From Collinsella sp. (GTDB taxonomy: Bacteria > Actinomycetota > Coriobacteriia > Coriobacteriales > Coriobacteriaceae): a DNA stretch of 64,000 bases. Below, piece by piece: positions 30,089-38,402 of the stretch. The first letter of the stretch is position 1. Every line of letters starts with the position of its first letter. The stretch spans positions 62,001-126,000 of the forward strand of contig JAUMMZ010000032.1 in NCBI GenBank assembly GCA_031296755.1, written 5' to 3'. The position numbers and the translations under genes were made by a program. The notes below the pieces were generated by a model, which did not search any database, had not been told where the DNA came from, and saw only the letters and a list, made by a program, of their open reading frames with translations.

Positions 30089-32050
30089 ATGGAACAGAGG
30101 GTCCTCGGGGGAAGATACCTCCTCAAGGATAAGGTGGGAACAGGCGGCATGGCGACCGTCTACCGTGCACAGGACCAGGTCCTCGACCGCACGGTAGCCG
30201 TCAAGATCATGCTGCCGCAGTATGCTGGCGACGCAACCTTCGCCGCACGCTTTAAGCAGGAGGCCCAGGCAGCAGCCGGTCTCTCCTCCCCCTATATCGT
30301 GGGCGTCTACGATTGGGGCAAGGACGGCGACACCTATTACATCGTCATGGAGTACCTGCGCGGTACCGACCTTAAGAGCGGCATCAAGAGCCACGGCGCC
30401 CTCGACCCCAAGAAGGTCGCCCAGATCGGCTCGCAGATCAGCTCTGCACTTTCGGTCGCCCACAAGCACGAGATCATCCACCGCGACATTAAGCCGCAGA
30501 ACATCATGGTGCTGCCCGACGGCAACATCAAGGTGATGGACTTTGGCATTGCGCGCGCCAAGAACAGCCACCTCACGCAAGACAACAACGTGCTGGGAAC
30601 CGCCCACTACGTCAGCCCTGAGCAGACCCGTGGTCAGGACCTCGGCCCCACCTCGGATATCTACTCGCTGGGCGTCGTGATGTACGAGTGCGCCACCGGC
30701 CGCGTTCCCTTTGACGGTGACGACGCCATCTCGGTCGCACTCAAGCAAGTCAACGAGCTGCCTATTCCGCCGAGCCAGATCAACTCCGGTGTCGACGCCG
30801 ACCTTGAGCGCATCATCCTCAAGTGCATGGAGAAGGACCCGGCAAACCGCTTCCAGACCGCCGACGAGCTTCGTCAGGTGCTCAACAGCTACCTGTCGGG
30901 CCGTGCCGTCAACGTCTCGGAGCCCACGCGCATCATCGGTGCCCCCGGTGAGCTGGGTGCCACCAAGACTCGCGAGCTTTCCGATCAGACGCGCGCTATG
31001 GTGCGTCCCGTCTCGGGCGTGAGCGGCCAGAATACCGCCCGTAGCTCGGTTTCGGGCTCCACCGGCTCCTACGAGGTCGAAAAGCCCAAATCCAACAAGA
31101 ACAAGATCATCGCCGCCGTGGTGGCAGCCGTTGCCGTCATCGGCATCGTGGTGACTTTTGCCACAGGACTCTTTGGCGGCGAGCAGGTCACCGTGCCCGA
31201 TGTGCTGGGCAAGGACCAGCAGACTGCCGTCGAGCTGATCAAGGAAGCCGGCCTCGAGGTCGGCACCATCGACCAAAGCTACAACGACGATGTCGACGAG
31301 GGCAAGGTCGCCGAGCAGACACCCAACGGCAACACCAAGAAGGCCAAGGGCACCAAGGTGAACCTGGTAATCTCCAAGGGCCCCAAGCCCTCCGAGAAGG
31401 TTGAGGTTCCCAAGCTTGTCGGCCTGACCAAGGACCAGGCAGAAGCCGCGCTGGCAAGCGTTGGCCTGAAGGGCAACGCCTCCGAGGAGGCCAACGAGGC
31501 CGATGAGGGCCAGGTCTTTGAGCAGGGCACCGAAGCCGGTAAGGAAGTCGCGAAGGGCACGACCATCTCGTACAAGGTCTCGAGCGGCCCGGATACCACG
31601 TCCGTCCCCGACCTGACCGACATGACCGAGGCCCAGGCGCGCAACGCCCTCGATATGGCAGGCTTTGGCGTCGACGTGAGCTACCAGGAGAACGACTCGG
31701 TTACCGAGGGCACCGTGATCAGCTGGAACCCCAGCGGTAAGCAGAAGCCCGGCGCTACGATTACCGTCGTCATTGCCAAGAAGTCCGGCAAGGCCACCGT
31801 CCCGGGCAACCTGTACGGCAAGAGCATTTCCGCCGCCGTTACCGCGCTCAACAACGCCGGTTTCTATAACATTGGCTTCTGCGACCAGAACGGCAATCCC
31901 GTGAGCGGTAACGAGGATGCCACCGTTACGGGCGTCTCCCCCACCGGCAAGCAGTCCACCGACAGCACGATCACGCTGACGGTCGCACTTTCTGGCTCGG
32001 GTTCGGGCTCTGGCTCGGGCACGGGTGACGATTCCGGTACGACCAACTAG
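30089..32050 (+). CDS. pknB: PASTA-domain serine/threonine protein kinase
   Basis: 653 residues. Kinase domain 9-270: glycine loop VGTGGMATVY, K39, HRDIKPQNIMV (D133), DFGIA (D151), and activation loop GTAHYVSPEQ. A juxtamembrane region rich in Thr/Ser leads to a membrane segment at 340-361, then four extracellular PASTA repeats (366-640; VTVPDVLGKDQQTAVE is the first) that bind muropeptides or lipid II. A Gly/Ser tail ends the protein. Starts at ATG 30089, 6 bases after AGGAG. It is the last gene of the cluster, as PknB is in relatives. A strong terminator follows. Confidence 0.96.
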   Translation: MEQRVLGGRYLLKDKVGTGGMATVYRAQDQVLDRTVAVKIMLPQYAGDATFAARFKQEAQAAAGLSSPYIVGVYDWGKDGDTYYIVMEYLRGTDLKSGIKSHGALDPKKVAQIGSQISSALSVAHKHEIIHRDIKPQNIMVLPDGNIKVMDFGIARAKNSHLTQDNNVLGTAHYVSPEQTRGQDLGPTSDIYSLGVVMYECATGRVPFDGDDAISVALKQVNELPIPPSQINSGVDADLERIILKCMEKDPANRFQTADELRQVLNSYLSGRAVNVSEPTRIIGAPGELGATKTRELSDQTRAMVRPVSGVSGQNTARSSVSGSTGSYEVEKPKSNKNKIIAAVVAAVAVIGIVVTFATGLFGGEQVTVPDVLGKDQQTAVELIKEAGLEVGTIDQSYNDDVDEGKVAEQTPNGNTKKAKGTKVNLVISKGPKPSEKVEVPKLVGLTKDQAEAALASVGLKGNASEEANEADEGQVFEQGTEAGKEVAKGTTISYKVSSGPDTTSVPDLTDMTEAQARNALDMAGFGVDVSYQENDSVTEGTVISWNPSGKQKPGATITVVIAKKSGKATVPGNLYGKSISAAVTALNNAGFYNIGFCDQNGNPVSGNEDATVTGVSPTGKQSTDSTITLTVALSGSGSGSGSGTGDDSGTTN

Positions 32051-32102
32051 TCGCCACCCCACCGCTCATCACGGCTCTCGCCGCAAACATATTCGCTCAC
32101 AG

Positions 32103-32142
32103 GCGCCCGCTTGCTCCCCCAGCAAGCGGGCGCTTCGTTTTT
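32103..32142 (+). terminator. Rho-independent terminator of pknB cluster
   Basis: A 13-bp perfect stem (32103-32115 with 32121-32133) with CCCCC loop, followed by TTCGTTTTT. A second stem, GAGCCCGG/CCGGGCTC, lies at 32163-32192. Confidence 0.85.
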
Positions 32143-32199
32143 GACATGGCATTGAACCAGAAGAGCCCGGCACCATAGCGGTACCGGGCTCGATATTCC

Positions 32200-32277
32200 T
32201 CTGGTGCCCCCGGGCGGATTCGAAAACTCCCCCCGCGGGGAAATTGGTGACGCGGGTGTCGACGGTCCGAATCCGCC
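32200..32277. repeat. tRNA-Arg 3'-end fragments, probable scar of earlier integration
   Basis: Bases 32200-32224 repeat exactly the outer 25 bases of the attachment site found 131 bp further right. Bases 32252-32277 match the tRNA T-arm region in the opposite orientation at 25 of 26 positions. Between them is unrelated sequence. The pattern suggests an older insertion or excision at this tRNA end, or a rearrangement of the site. Confidence 0.55.
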
Positions 32278-32329
32278 GGCAGCTCCCACAAACCAGAAAC
32301 GGCGCCGCTCTCACGACGCCGTCATAATC

Positions 32330-32378
32330 TTCTGGTGCCCCCGGGCGGATTCGAACCGTCGACACCCGCTTTAGGAGA
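32330..32378. repeat. left attachment site (tRNA-Arg 3' end copy)
   Basis: 49 bases identical to 45746-45794, covering tRNA nucleotides 31 to 76 (end of the anticodon stem through CCA) plus 3 bases. The anticodon-stem partner, D-arm and 5' acceptor strand are missing here, so this copy is not a functional tRNA. The 191 bp to the integrase holds its promoter; TGTTGAAAACT at 32537-32547 recurs at 45589-45599. Confidence 0.9.
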
Positions 32379-32569
32379 TATGATTTAATGCTACCCCCTA
32401 CCATTCATCAAGCATCATTGAACATCATATAACCGCAGATAAACATAGCAGTTTGTGTCTTTTGCCTCCGGTAGCTGCGCCTACGCTTTTACAAACATAT
32501 TACTAACAGCTTTAGCTAAACTGCACTCAATGAATTGTTGAAAACTATTCAAAGAAACGGAGTGCAAAG

Positions 32570-33817
32570 ATGTCAGAACAGCCACTCATTAGCGGAAGAG
32601 GCACGTGTTGGAAAGACAAGAGATCACCTAACACCTATCGCTATTATTTTTCCCTTGGGGTCAAGGACCCTAAGACAGGGCGCTACAAACGATCCCCAAC
32701 TTATACGGTTCGCTGCAAGACTAAAACAGAAGCTAAGGCTGCAATGCAGGCCAAGCTGGCTGAAATCAACTCCTCTGGCACGATCACTAAAACTAAAAAG
32801 CCCACTCTGCTTGCGTCCTACTGCTGGGCCTTTCATGAAAATAGGGACACCGAGCTTGCGCCAACGAGCTATGAAAGAGAAGCGTACGATTGCAGGCATA
32901 TCGAAGACCTATTCGGTGCGTTTCAGACAATTGAGGGGCTAACTCCCGATCTAATCGAAGAAACATATGCCGAAGCTCGTCGTACGGGAAAATACAAACC
33001 ATCAGAGCTTGTACGAATCAATGCGAAACTGCGTCAGATTTTGTCGAATGCAGTCGCAAAGAGAATAATTGACCGAAACCCCTGCGCTACCGTTCATGTT
33101 CGCAGACCACGCAACAAAAGAGAATCACTGACAATCGACCAAGTAGCTACCCTATGCACACATCTTCAACACATTGAGCTCACCGCCGAAGCTGTTGGTA
33201 CGCTAGTACTAGTGTATACGGGTATGCGGAAAGGCGAGATGCTGGGCCTCGAATGGCGCGATTGGGACCCTGCCAATAAAACCTTGAAAATTGACAGGCA
33301 GTACACCAACGACCATGAACTGAGGGCACCCAAGTCACAAGAAAGCCAACGCAAAATCCCCGTTGGAGAAACCTTGGCCGAACGTCTTCAATCATGGTCA
33401 GCCATACAAAAAGAGCTCCTGGCCTCTCTGGGGCTGTCCCAGACTGGCAGCACTCCCATCATTAGCGATATTGCTGTCGAGCAAGGGATCCCTACTGTCT
33501 GTCACATGAAAAACTACATCTTCAACCATTGGTTTCGCGATTTCGCAGTTAGCTGCAATCTTGGAATCTATGAGCCGAACAATTCGACTGGCGGAAAACT
33601 ATATAAGGGCATCTGCCCGCATCAGCTCAGGCATTGTGTAAGCACTTTTATGCTGGCGAACGGATCGGACGTTAGAAGCGTGCAAGGTATTCTTGGCCAC
33701 GCGGACCCCAATATCACGCTCAAAACGTATACAAGCCTCGTTCAACAATCAGAAATAAAAGCAGTTAAAGGCTACGAAGCCTTCATCAACGCCTATATAC
33801 AGAGAAGCGAGAAATAG
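32570..33817 (+). CDS. int: tyrosine recombinase (integrase) of the element
   Basis: 415 residues. An N-terminal arm-binding region (1-75, YRYYFSLGVKDPKTGRYKRSP) and SAM-like core-binding domain (about 80-175) precede the catalytic domain, with R220 (TGMRKGEMLG), H351 and R354 (CPHQLRH), H377 (GILGHADP) and nucleophile Y387 (TLKTY). All five are present, so it should be active. It lies 191 bp inside the left attachment site, the usual place. An A-rich GGAG precedes the ATG. Catalyses integration into and excision from tRNA-Arg. Confidence 0.95.
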   Translation: MSEQPLISGRGTCWKDKRSPNTYRYYFSLGVKDPKTGRYKRSPTYTVRCKTKTEAKAAMQAKLAEINSSGTITKTKKPTLLASYCWAFHENRDTELAPTSYEREAYDCRHIEDLFGAFQTIEGLTPDLIEETYAEARRTGKYKPSELVRINAKLRQILSNAVAKRIIDRNPCATVHVRRPRNKRESLTIDQVATLCTHLQHIELTAEAVGTLVLVYTGMRKGEMLGLEWRDWDPANKTLKIDRQYTNDHELRAPKSQESQRKIPVGETLAERLQSWSAIQKELLASLGLSQTGSTPIISDIAVEQGIPTVCHMKNYIFNHWFRDFAVSCNLGIYEPNNSTGGKLYKGICPHQLRHCVSTFMLANGSDVRSVQGILGHADPNITLKTYTSLVQQSEIKAVKGYEAFINAYIQRSEK

Positions 33818-33835
33818 CATGTTTTTCATTCATCG

Positions 33836-33869
33836 TTTATTTCATAATATTACGGTACTATAATACCGT
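33836..33869 (+). promoter_or_regulatory. promoter with overlapping palindrome before xis-like gene
   Basis: TATAAT at 33859-33864 lies inside the palindrome ACGGTA-N6-TACCGT (33852-33869), a layout expected for repressor control of excision genes. The possible -35 TTTATT at 33836 is weak. TTGACA at 33895-33900 could serve a second promoter. Confidence 0.45.
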
Positions 33870-34035
33870 TTCCGCAGGTAGATGCTTTATTTGATTGACA
33901 TCTAATGAGTTTTAATACATGCTAAAGCTGTCAGATGGCTACGCATGTAGTCATAGAAACCGGCCCCCCAAGTGCTTATGAACCTGGTACGTCTTACAAG
34001 CACAGGGAGGGCCCTCATTGAAAGGATAGCTCATC

Positions 34036-34281
34036 ATGGCTACTCCAAAGATTAGCACTCAGGCGTCCACACCGACTTTCCCCACTGGTGCCGCTCAGTG
34101 CGATCGGTTGCTCCGCGTTAACGATATCCGCGAACTCACTGGCTGGAGCGAAAACACCGCACGCAAGTTTATGCGAGAGTCCGGCAAGCTCATCCAGATC
34201 CATCGCTCTAATTACATGTTTGAAAGCTCGTTCTACGAGCTTTTCAAGCAGCTTGAAGGTCGTACCGCCCACCTTGATTAG
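34036..34281 (+). CDS. xis: excisionase-like helix-turn-helix protein
   Basis: 81 residues. The centre reads LLRVNDIRELTGWSENTARKFMRESGKLIQI, a MerR/AlpA-type DNA-binding helix-turn-helix as in excisionases that steer an integrase toward excision. The C-terminal YMFESSFYELFKQLEG could dimerise. AAAGGA precedes the ATG. Its place next to the integrase and before the winged-helix gene supports the role; no direct proof. Confidence 0.65.
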   Translation: MATPKISTQASTPTFPTGAAQCDRLLRVNDIRELTGWSENTARKFMRESGKLIQIHRSNYMFESSFYELFKQLEGRTAHLD

Positions 34282-34290
34282 GTGGTAAAC

Positions 34291-34677
34291 ATGAGCGAGC
34301 TTCCGTCGATTTCCGACATATTTAGCGATGATGCTACTGAGCAACGAGAGATTACGGGAAAAATGGATAAGGCTATTTTTATTTCAGTGCCCGAGTGGGC
34401 GTGCTGCGTCACCACCGTTGCCGCCGAGCGTCTCATCCTCGGCCTTGTATGGAAGTTTGGAAAACCTTCCAAAAACAAACGGCCCATGGGCTTCTGCGCT
34501 AAAAGCAAATGGATTGAGGATCACTACCGCCTGAGTAAGAACACGATATCCCGGGCCTATACCTCTCTGAAGGATAAGGGGTATATTCAAAAAGTTGGTG
34601 ATGGCAGCTGGATGCTTAATTACGCCGCAATCTACCGCGCCGCGATTGAAAACGCTTGGGAGCCTCCGAAACTTTAA
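34291..34677 (+). CDS. winged-helix protein, possible replication or regulatory factor
   Basis: 128 residues. The second half forms a winged helix: MGFCAKSKWIEDHYRLSKNTISRAYTSLKDKGYIQKVG, recalling replication-initiator and GntR-like proteins of mobile elements. AGGTGG lies 5 bases before the ATG, favouring this start over the GTG three codons earlier. It is 9 bp after the xis-like gene, so co-transcribed. Whether it starts replication of the excised circle or regulates is open. Confidence 0.6.
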   Translation: MSELPSISDIFSDDATEQREITGKMDKAIFISVPEWACCVTTVAAERLILGLVWKFGKPSKNKRPMGFCAKSKWIEDHYRLSKNTISRAYTSLKDKGYIQKVGDGSWMLNYAAIYRAAIENAWEPPKL

Positions 34678-35129
34678 GCCCACAAACCGACTATCGAGGT
34701 CGTGAGAGTCGGTCACCGTCAGGATGCCCACAAGAACATGCCGCGGATGTAAAATGAAGCAGGGTCGAACCGAAACAGTTCCCGGACAATTGTCGTCCGG
34801 CCAGACACTTCGATTCGACCTTTCTCATGCCTGCATCTAAAATACTCCCACAATCATTCTCGACATCTTTAACGCCCTCACCTCCTGCCACCAACACGTC
34901 GTAGACGCTATTTACAACGAATCGATATGGCCGCCCGTTCTTTAAGGCACGTGTTACCATGAAAACGTGCGGTATTTCTCCAACCGAAAACCTGCGTGAA
35001 CGCATGACTTGAGACGCCTTTTAGAACTCACCGATCGCAGGACGAACACAACTCAACAGCGGCCGCGTATTTGTTCCCAGCCGTACGGCGTGGCGGAGCC
35101 ATGCCCATTGTTGATTGGAGTGTCGCACG
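34678..35129. other. non-coding stretch between regulatory and cargo modules
   Basis: 452 bp with interrupted inverted repeats: CCGGAC/GTCCGG near 34787-34805, nested in GGTCGAA/TTCGACC arms around 34764-34819. A 104-residue minus-strand frame (34691-35005) crosses it, but it lacks a good ribosome site and known content. It marks the change from AT-richer to GC-richer DNA. Confidence 0.4.
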
Positions 35130-35684
35130 ATGACAGACGAGAGAAAAATCAGGGAGATCTACGGTTACGGCCTGAAATCCGTCCTCGATGAGGCCGCCGA
35201 GCGGATCGAGGCGACATGGCGGGAGAAACTGCTGCGCGAGAACGCACTGCTCATGGCCCAGGTGGATGAATTCAGCCGCAAGCTCGTCGAGGCGACGGAT
35301 CGGAATGAAAAGATTGAGGCCGACTGCAATGAGCGGGTCGCCTTTATCGAGGAGAAGTTCGAACTCGATACCGCGAGTCTGGAACTCGAGAACAACGAGC
35401 TCCACGCCGCGAGCGTCAGGTACCTTGCCGATGCCAGGAAGCTCGACAGACAGGTCGTCCAGCTCCATGCCGAGGCGGAGGCCATGGTCGATGAGATCGA
35501 GCGGCTGCGCGGCGAGCGTGACGCCGCGTTGAAAGCCCAGGTTGAGCTGAGCGATGCGCTTCTGGCCCAGCACGACCTGATGGCCGAGGTCGCCGCCCTC
35601 AAGGACCGCCTCGCTGTAGCCGAGCAGCGGGCGGCCGTGGCCGAGGCCAAGGTCGAGGTCATGACCCAGATGAAGGGCGAGTAG
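35130..35684 (+). CDS. coiled-coil protein
   Basis: 184 residues, almost entirely heptad-like: about 60 percent Glu, Ala, Leu, Arg and Asp, no Pro, no membrane segment. Examples are AAERIEATWREKLLRENALL and EAMVDEIERLRGERDAA. GGAG lies 9 bases before the ATG. It is convergent with the phosphoesterase genes and shares a terminator with them, so it belongs to the same cargo block. No family recognised; a scaffold or structural role is only a guess. Confidence 0.65.
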   Translation: MTDERKIREIYGYGLKSVLDEAAERIEATWREKLLRENALLMAQVDEFSRKLVEATDRNEKIEADCNERVAFIEEKFELDTASLELENNELHAASVRYLADARKLDRQVVQLHAEAEAMVDEIERLRGERDAALKAQVELSDALLAQHDLMAEVAALKDRLAVAEQRAAVAEAKVEVMTQMKGE

Positions 35685-35713
35685 CCCCGCGCTTCTCCTA
35701 TCAGGCGGCTGAT

Positions 35714-35754
35714 TTCTAGGAATCTTCTAGAGCGCTTCCAGAAGGTTCCTAGAA
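35714..35754. terminator. bidirectional terminator between convergent cargo genes
   Basis: Nested hairpin: TTCTAGGAA (35714-35722) with TTCCTAGAA (35746-35754), and inside CTTCT/AGAAG. It overlaps the last codons and TAG stop (35727-35729) of the phosphoesterase gene. Confidence 0.6.
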
Positions 35755-36464
35755 CCGGGCGCGGCATCTTCAATCGGCACGATGTCTCGGTAGATCAGGC
35801 GATGTCTGTCGTCGCGCCATTCGTCGCCGTGATAATGTCCGAAGAACCAGGCTCGGTAGCCGAGCCGGCCGTCGAGCTCGGCAAGGAATCGCTGAAGTCG
35901 GTCGCCCCGATACTCGCGTCCGCGCTCGCGGCACAGCTTCTCCGCCAGAGCAGCAGGGGCCTCATGCGTCACAACGCAATCGACCCTCCAGCCCACGCGG
36001 TCGAGCGAGGCGCGGCAGTGGTCCATCTCCTCCTCGCTCGGCATCTCCTCGGGCCACCAGCTCCTCCCCTCCCTGCGATACTGCCTGTCGCTGCTCGCGG
36101 CACCGCCCATGGCAAGGACCGCGAGTCCGTCGATATCGAACACCTCTCCGCGCATCAGGTGCAGCACGTGCGGTCGCGCCTCATGGACGAGGCCGCCGTT
36201 CCACTCCCGCACCGGCAGTTCTGCCAGCATCCGGTGGTTCTCGTGGTTGCCGTCTACGAAACACGTGGTCCATGGCTTCGACTCAAACCAATCGAGCCAA
36301 TACCTCTCAGCATTCGAGCCGTCCCAGACAAAGCCGAAGTCGCCGGCCACGATCACCGCGTCATCGCGCGTCAGGGTCCGGCCCAGCGGCCAAGACCTGA
36401 AGGCGAACCTGCTGGCCCCGTACTCGGCCCTGCCGTGCACGTCTCCTGTCACATAGATAGCCAT
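35727..36464 (-). CDS. calcineurin-like metallophosphoesterase 1
   Basis: 245 residues with the full motif set of the superfamily: GDVHG (residues 7-11), VIVAGDFGF, FVDGNHENH, VVTHEAP and FFGHYHGDEW, each supplying ligands for two metals. Clearly a paralogue of the next gene upstream, which shares the same order (TGD.HG, VAGDFGF.W, FVDGNHE, MGGA.S.DR.YR, SWWP.E.P). Its ATG overlaps the upstream stop (TGATG). Substrate unknown; relatives cleave nucleotides, nucleic acids or phosphoproteins. Confidence 0.82.
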   Translation of the reverse strand: MAIYVTGDVHGRAEYGASRFAFRSWPLGRTLTRDDAVIVAGDFGFVWDGSNAERYWLDWFESKPWTTCFVDGNHENHRMLAELPVREWNGGLVHEARPHVLHLMRGEVFDIDGLAVLAMGGAASSDRQYRREGRSWWPEEMPSEEEMDHCRASLDRVGWRVDCVVTHEAPAALAEKLCRERGREYRGDRLQRFLAELDGRLGYRAWFFGHYHGDEWRDDRHRLIYRDIVPIEDAAPGSRNLLEAL

Positions 36465-37189
36465 CAGTACGCACCCCACGGCAGGAGTTTGTCCCCGAGC
36501 CTCACGATTCGGTCGTACAGCACGGTATGACGTTCGTCCGGGTTGCCGTCTCGGTGAAAATGGCCGTAATACCAGCGCTTGTAGTCCAAGCGGCCCTCGA
36601 GCTCGTCGAGGAATCCGGTCAGCCGGTCCACATCGGGGCGTTCCCAGCCTGGGTCCGGGTAGAGCGTCGGCGAGAGCATGCGCGTGGCGCAGGTATGGGT
36701 GATGACGCAGTCGACCTTCCAGCCGACCTCGTCGAGCTTTGCCCGCGCGGCATCGAATTCGCGCTCGTCCGGGAGCTCCTGAGGCCACCAGCTGGAATAC
36801 GGCACGCGGTATTCCCTGTCCACGCTCGTGGCACCGCCCATGGTGAGGATTGTCGAGCCGTCGAGCTCGAAGACCTCGCCGCGCGTCAGGCGCCGAATGG
36901 GCGAGGTGTCCGACAGGCGCTGCGTCAGCCCGCCATGCCACGGCTCCATGGGGCGCTCCTCCCAGTGATCGAAGCGCTCGTGGTTGCCGTCGACGAACAG
37001 TACCGTGTAGGGGCGCGACTCCAGCCAGGCGATGTCGGCGCATTCCTCGGCAGAAAAGTCCCACGGAAAGCCAAAGTCACCGGCAACGATGAGACAGTCG
37101 TCGCCGGTAAGGCTGTCGCCGAGCTCCCAGTCGCGGAGCTTTTGCATGTCGAGCCCACCGTGGATGTCGCCCGTCACATAGACCGTCAT
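36464..37189 (-). CDS. calcineurin-like metallophosphoesterase 2
   Basis: 241 residues. Metal motifs: TGDIHG, LIVAGDFGFPWD, VLFVDGNHERFDHWEE, CVITHTCATRM and YYGHFHRDGN. Paralogue of phosphoesterase 1, so a tandem duplication followed by divergence. AGAGGTG lies 6 bases before the ATG. The start overlaps the end of phosphoesterase 3 by 4 bases, so all three are translated as one coupled unit. Confidence 0.82.
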   Translation of the reverse strand: MTVYVTGDIHGGLDMQKLRDWELGDSLTGDDCLIVAGDFGFPWDFSAEECADIAWLESRPYTVLFVDGNHERFDHWEERPMEPWHGGLTQRLSDTSPIRRLTRGEVFELDGSTILTMGGATSVDREYRVPYSSWWPQELPDEREFDAARAKLDEVGWKVDCVITHTCATRMLSPTLYPDPGWERPDVDRLTGFLDELEGRLDYKRWYYGHFHRDGNPDERHTVLYDRIVRLGDKLLPWGAY

Positions 37190-37824
37190 CGGATCACCTC
37201 TTCCCTCTTGTATGCCGCCAGCTCGCGCTCGACCTGTCTGTCGCCGGTCTCGTTGACCCACCAGGGCCATTTCACCCGGCCGCACGGCTCGTCGACTCCG
37301 GCGAACCATTCCCTCAGCTCGTCAAGACTCACCGGGGAGTGCCCGTTGGCATCGCAACCGACGTCGTAGCGCAGAAGGCCCTGCTTGCGGTTGAACTCGT
37401 TGTACGCGCCGCCGCTGCTGTGGATGTGCCCGTGGAGGTGCCACGATCCATGGTTCATGCCCTGCCAGTCGGCCATGGGGTAATGGCTCAGGACGATCTT
37501 CTGCCCGTCGATCTTGAGCACGCAGATCGGCGGCTCCACGGTGAAGGCGCCCGCGACCGCCGGCTGGGTCCAGTCCTTGTCGTGGTTTCCCGGGACGAGG
37601 TGGATGCGCCTGCAGGCGATCTGCTTGCGCAGCCCGTAGGCGTCCTGGGCGGTCATCTTGAATGAGAAATCCCCCAGGATGTAGAGCTCGTCGTCCACGG
37701 CAACCTTGCCGTTGATGTTGTCGACGATGGCGTCGTTCATCTGCCAAATCGTCTCCCACGGGCGGTCGGTGAACTTCAGCACGTTCTCATGCCCGAAGTG
37801 GGTGTCGCTGGTAAACCAGATCAT
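37186..37824 (-). CDS. calcineurin-like metallophosphoesterase 3
   Basis: 212 residues, a different subfamily from its two neighbours: FTSDTHFGHENVLKF, ILGDFSF, LVPGNHDKDW, VLSHYPMADWQG and LHGHIHSSGG. This pattern (DTHFGH, GNHD, HYP, GHIH) is common in phage and mobile-element phosphoesterases. AAGGAG lies 8 bases before the ATG. First gene of the three-gene cargo operon. Confidence 0.85.
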   Translation of the reverse strand: MIWFTSDTHFGHENVLKFTDRPWETIWQMNDAIVDNINGKVAVDDELYILGDFSFKMTAQDAYGLRKQIACRRIHLVPGNHDKDWTQPAVAGAFTVEPPICVLKIDGQKIVLSHYPMADWQGMNHGSWHLHGHIHSSGGAYNEFNRKQGLLRYDVGCDANGHSPVSLDELREWFAGVDEPCGRVKWPWWVNETGDRQVERELAAYKREEVIR

Positions 37825-38089
37825 TTTTATGTCTCCTTTTATCGCTAAAAAACGTTCTCCTTCGAGGTCAGGAGACGTTTTATGAGCGACATGAGGTGCA
37901 TATCCCTCATGTTTCAAGCTCCAATCTGCCGGATTTGCCCAACTATATAAGTTTACGCCCACGCGCGAACAGGATTTGATTTTTGAAATATGGACGAATT
38001 CCTCGTCAGGAGGGTAAAATGGTGCCGACGGCAGCCCAAGTTGTAGAGAGCTGGGCAGAGCCGTTGCTTAATGAAGTTGGGTCATCGTC
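37825..38089. promoter_or_regulatory. leader of phosphoesterase operon with imperfect palindrome
   Basis: AAACGTTCTCC and GGAGACGTTT (37849-37882) form an imperfect inverted repeat just upstream of the operon ribosome site, a possible operator or attenuator. The rest shows no gene. Confidence 0.35.
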
Positions 38090-38215
38090 TTAGCGACGGT
38101 GGCCTTTCTTTTTGGGCTTCGAACCCTGCTTGAGTGCCTTGGAAAGGCCGACAAGGGCCGTGAGGAGCGAGACCATAGCGGTCAGGAGCTTCACGAGCTC
38201 GGTGAAATCGGTCAT
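38090..38215 (-). CDS. 41-residue membrane peptide with basic tail
   Basis: Sequence pattern: MTDFTELVKLLTAMVSLLTA, then LVGLSKALKQ and a Lys/Arg-rich end (GSKPKKKGHRR). One hydrophobic helix with a strongly basic C-terminus, preceded by a near-ideal GGGAGGTG 7 bases before the ATG. It sits alone between the cargo and mobilization genes. Shape matches small holin-like or type I toxin peptides and some leaderless bacteriocins, but no family is recognised. A folded antisense RNA was not identified. Confidence 0.6.
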   Translation of the reverse strand: MTDFTELVKLLTAMVSLLTALVGLSKALKQGSKPKKKGHRR

Positions 38216-38402
38216 GGGCATCACCTCCCATCAAATGGAGGGCTCTGCCCGGCACGAGGGCTGCCGACAGCAAGGACGATTCTATCAGAGCGGCTGACCC
38301 CCGCCGATCAATTCATACTCCTCATCCTCGCCGAATTGCGAGTATGGCAGAATCGGCACTGGATGGCAGCGCGCTAGGGCACCGACGATAGGCTTTCCAA
38401 AA

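Noticed and set aside
30077..32062. A 661-residue minus-strand open frame
   Set aside because: It mirrors pknB; no ribosome site or known domain, and composition is that of an antisense shadow.
32200..32277. A second tRNA or the end of a tmRNA
   Set aside because: Only the 3' tail and T-arm-like parts are present, in opposite orientations. No acceptor 5' strand, D-arm or anticodon arm can be formed.
34691..35005. A 104-residue minus-strand frame in the element
   Set aside because: Weak ribosome site, no recognisable content, and it crosses interrupted inverted repeats. It could still be a small gene, but I cannot support it.
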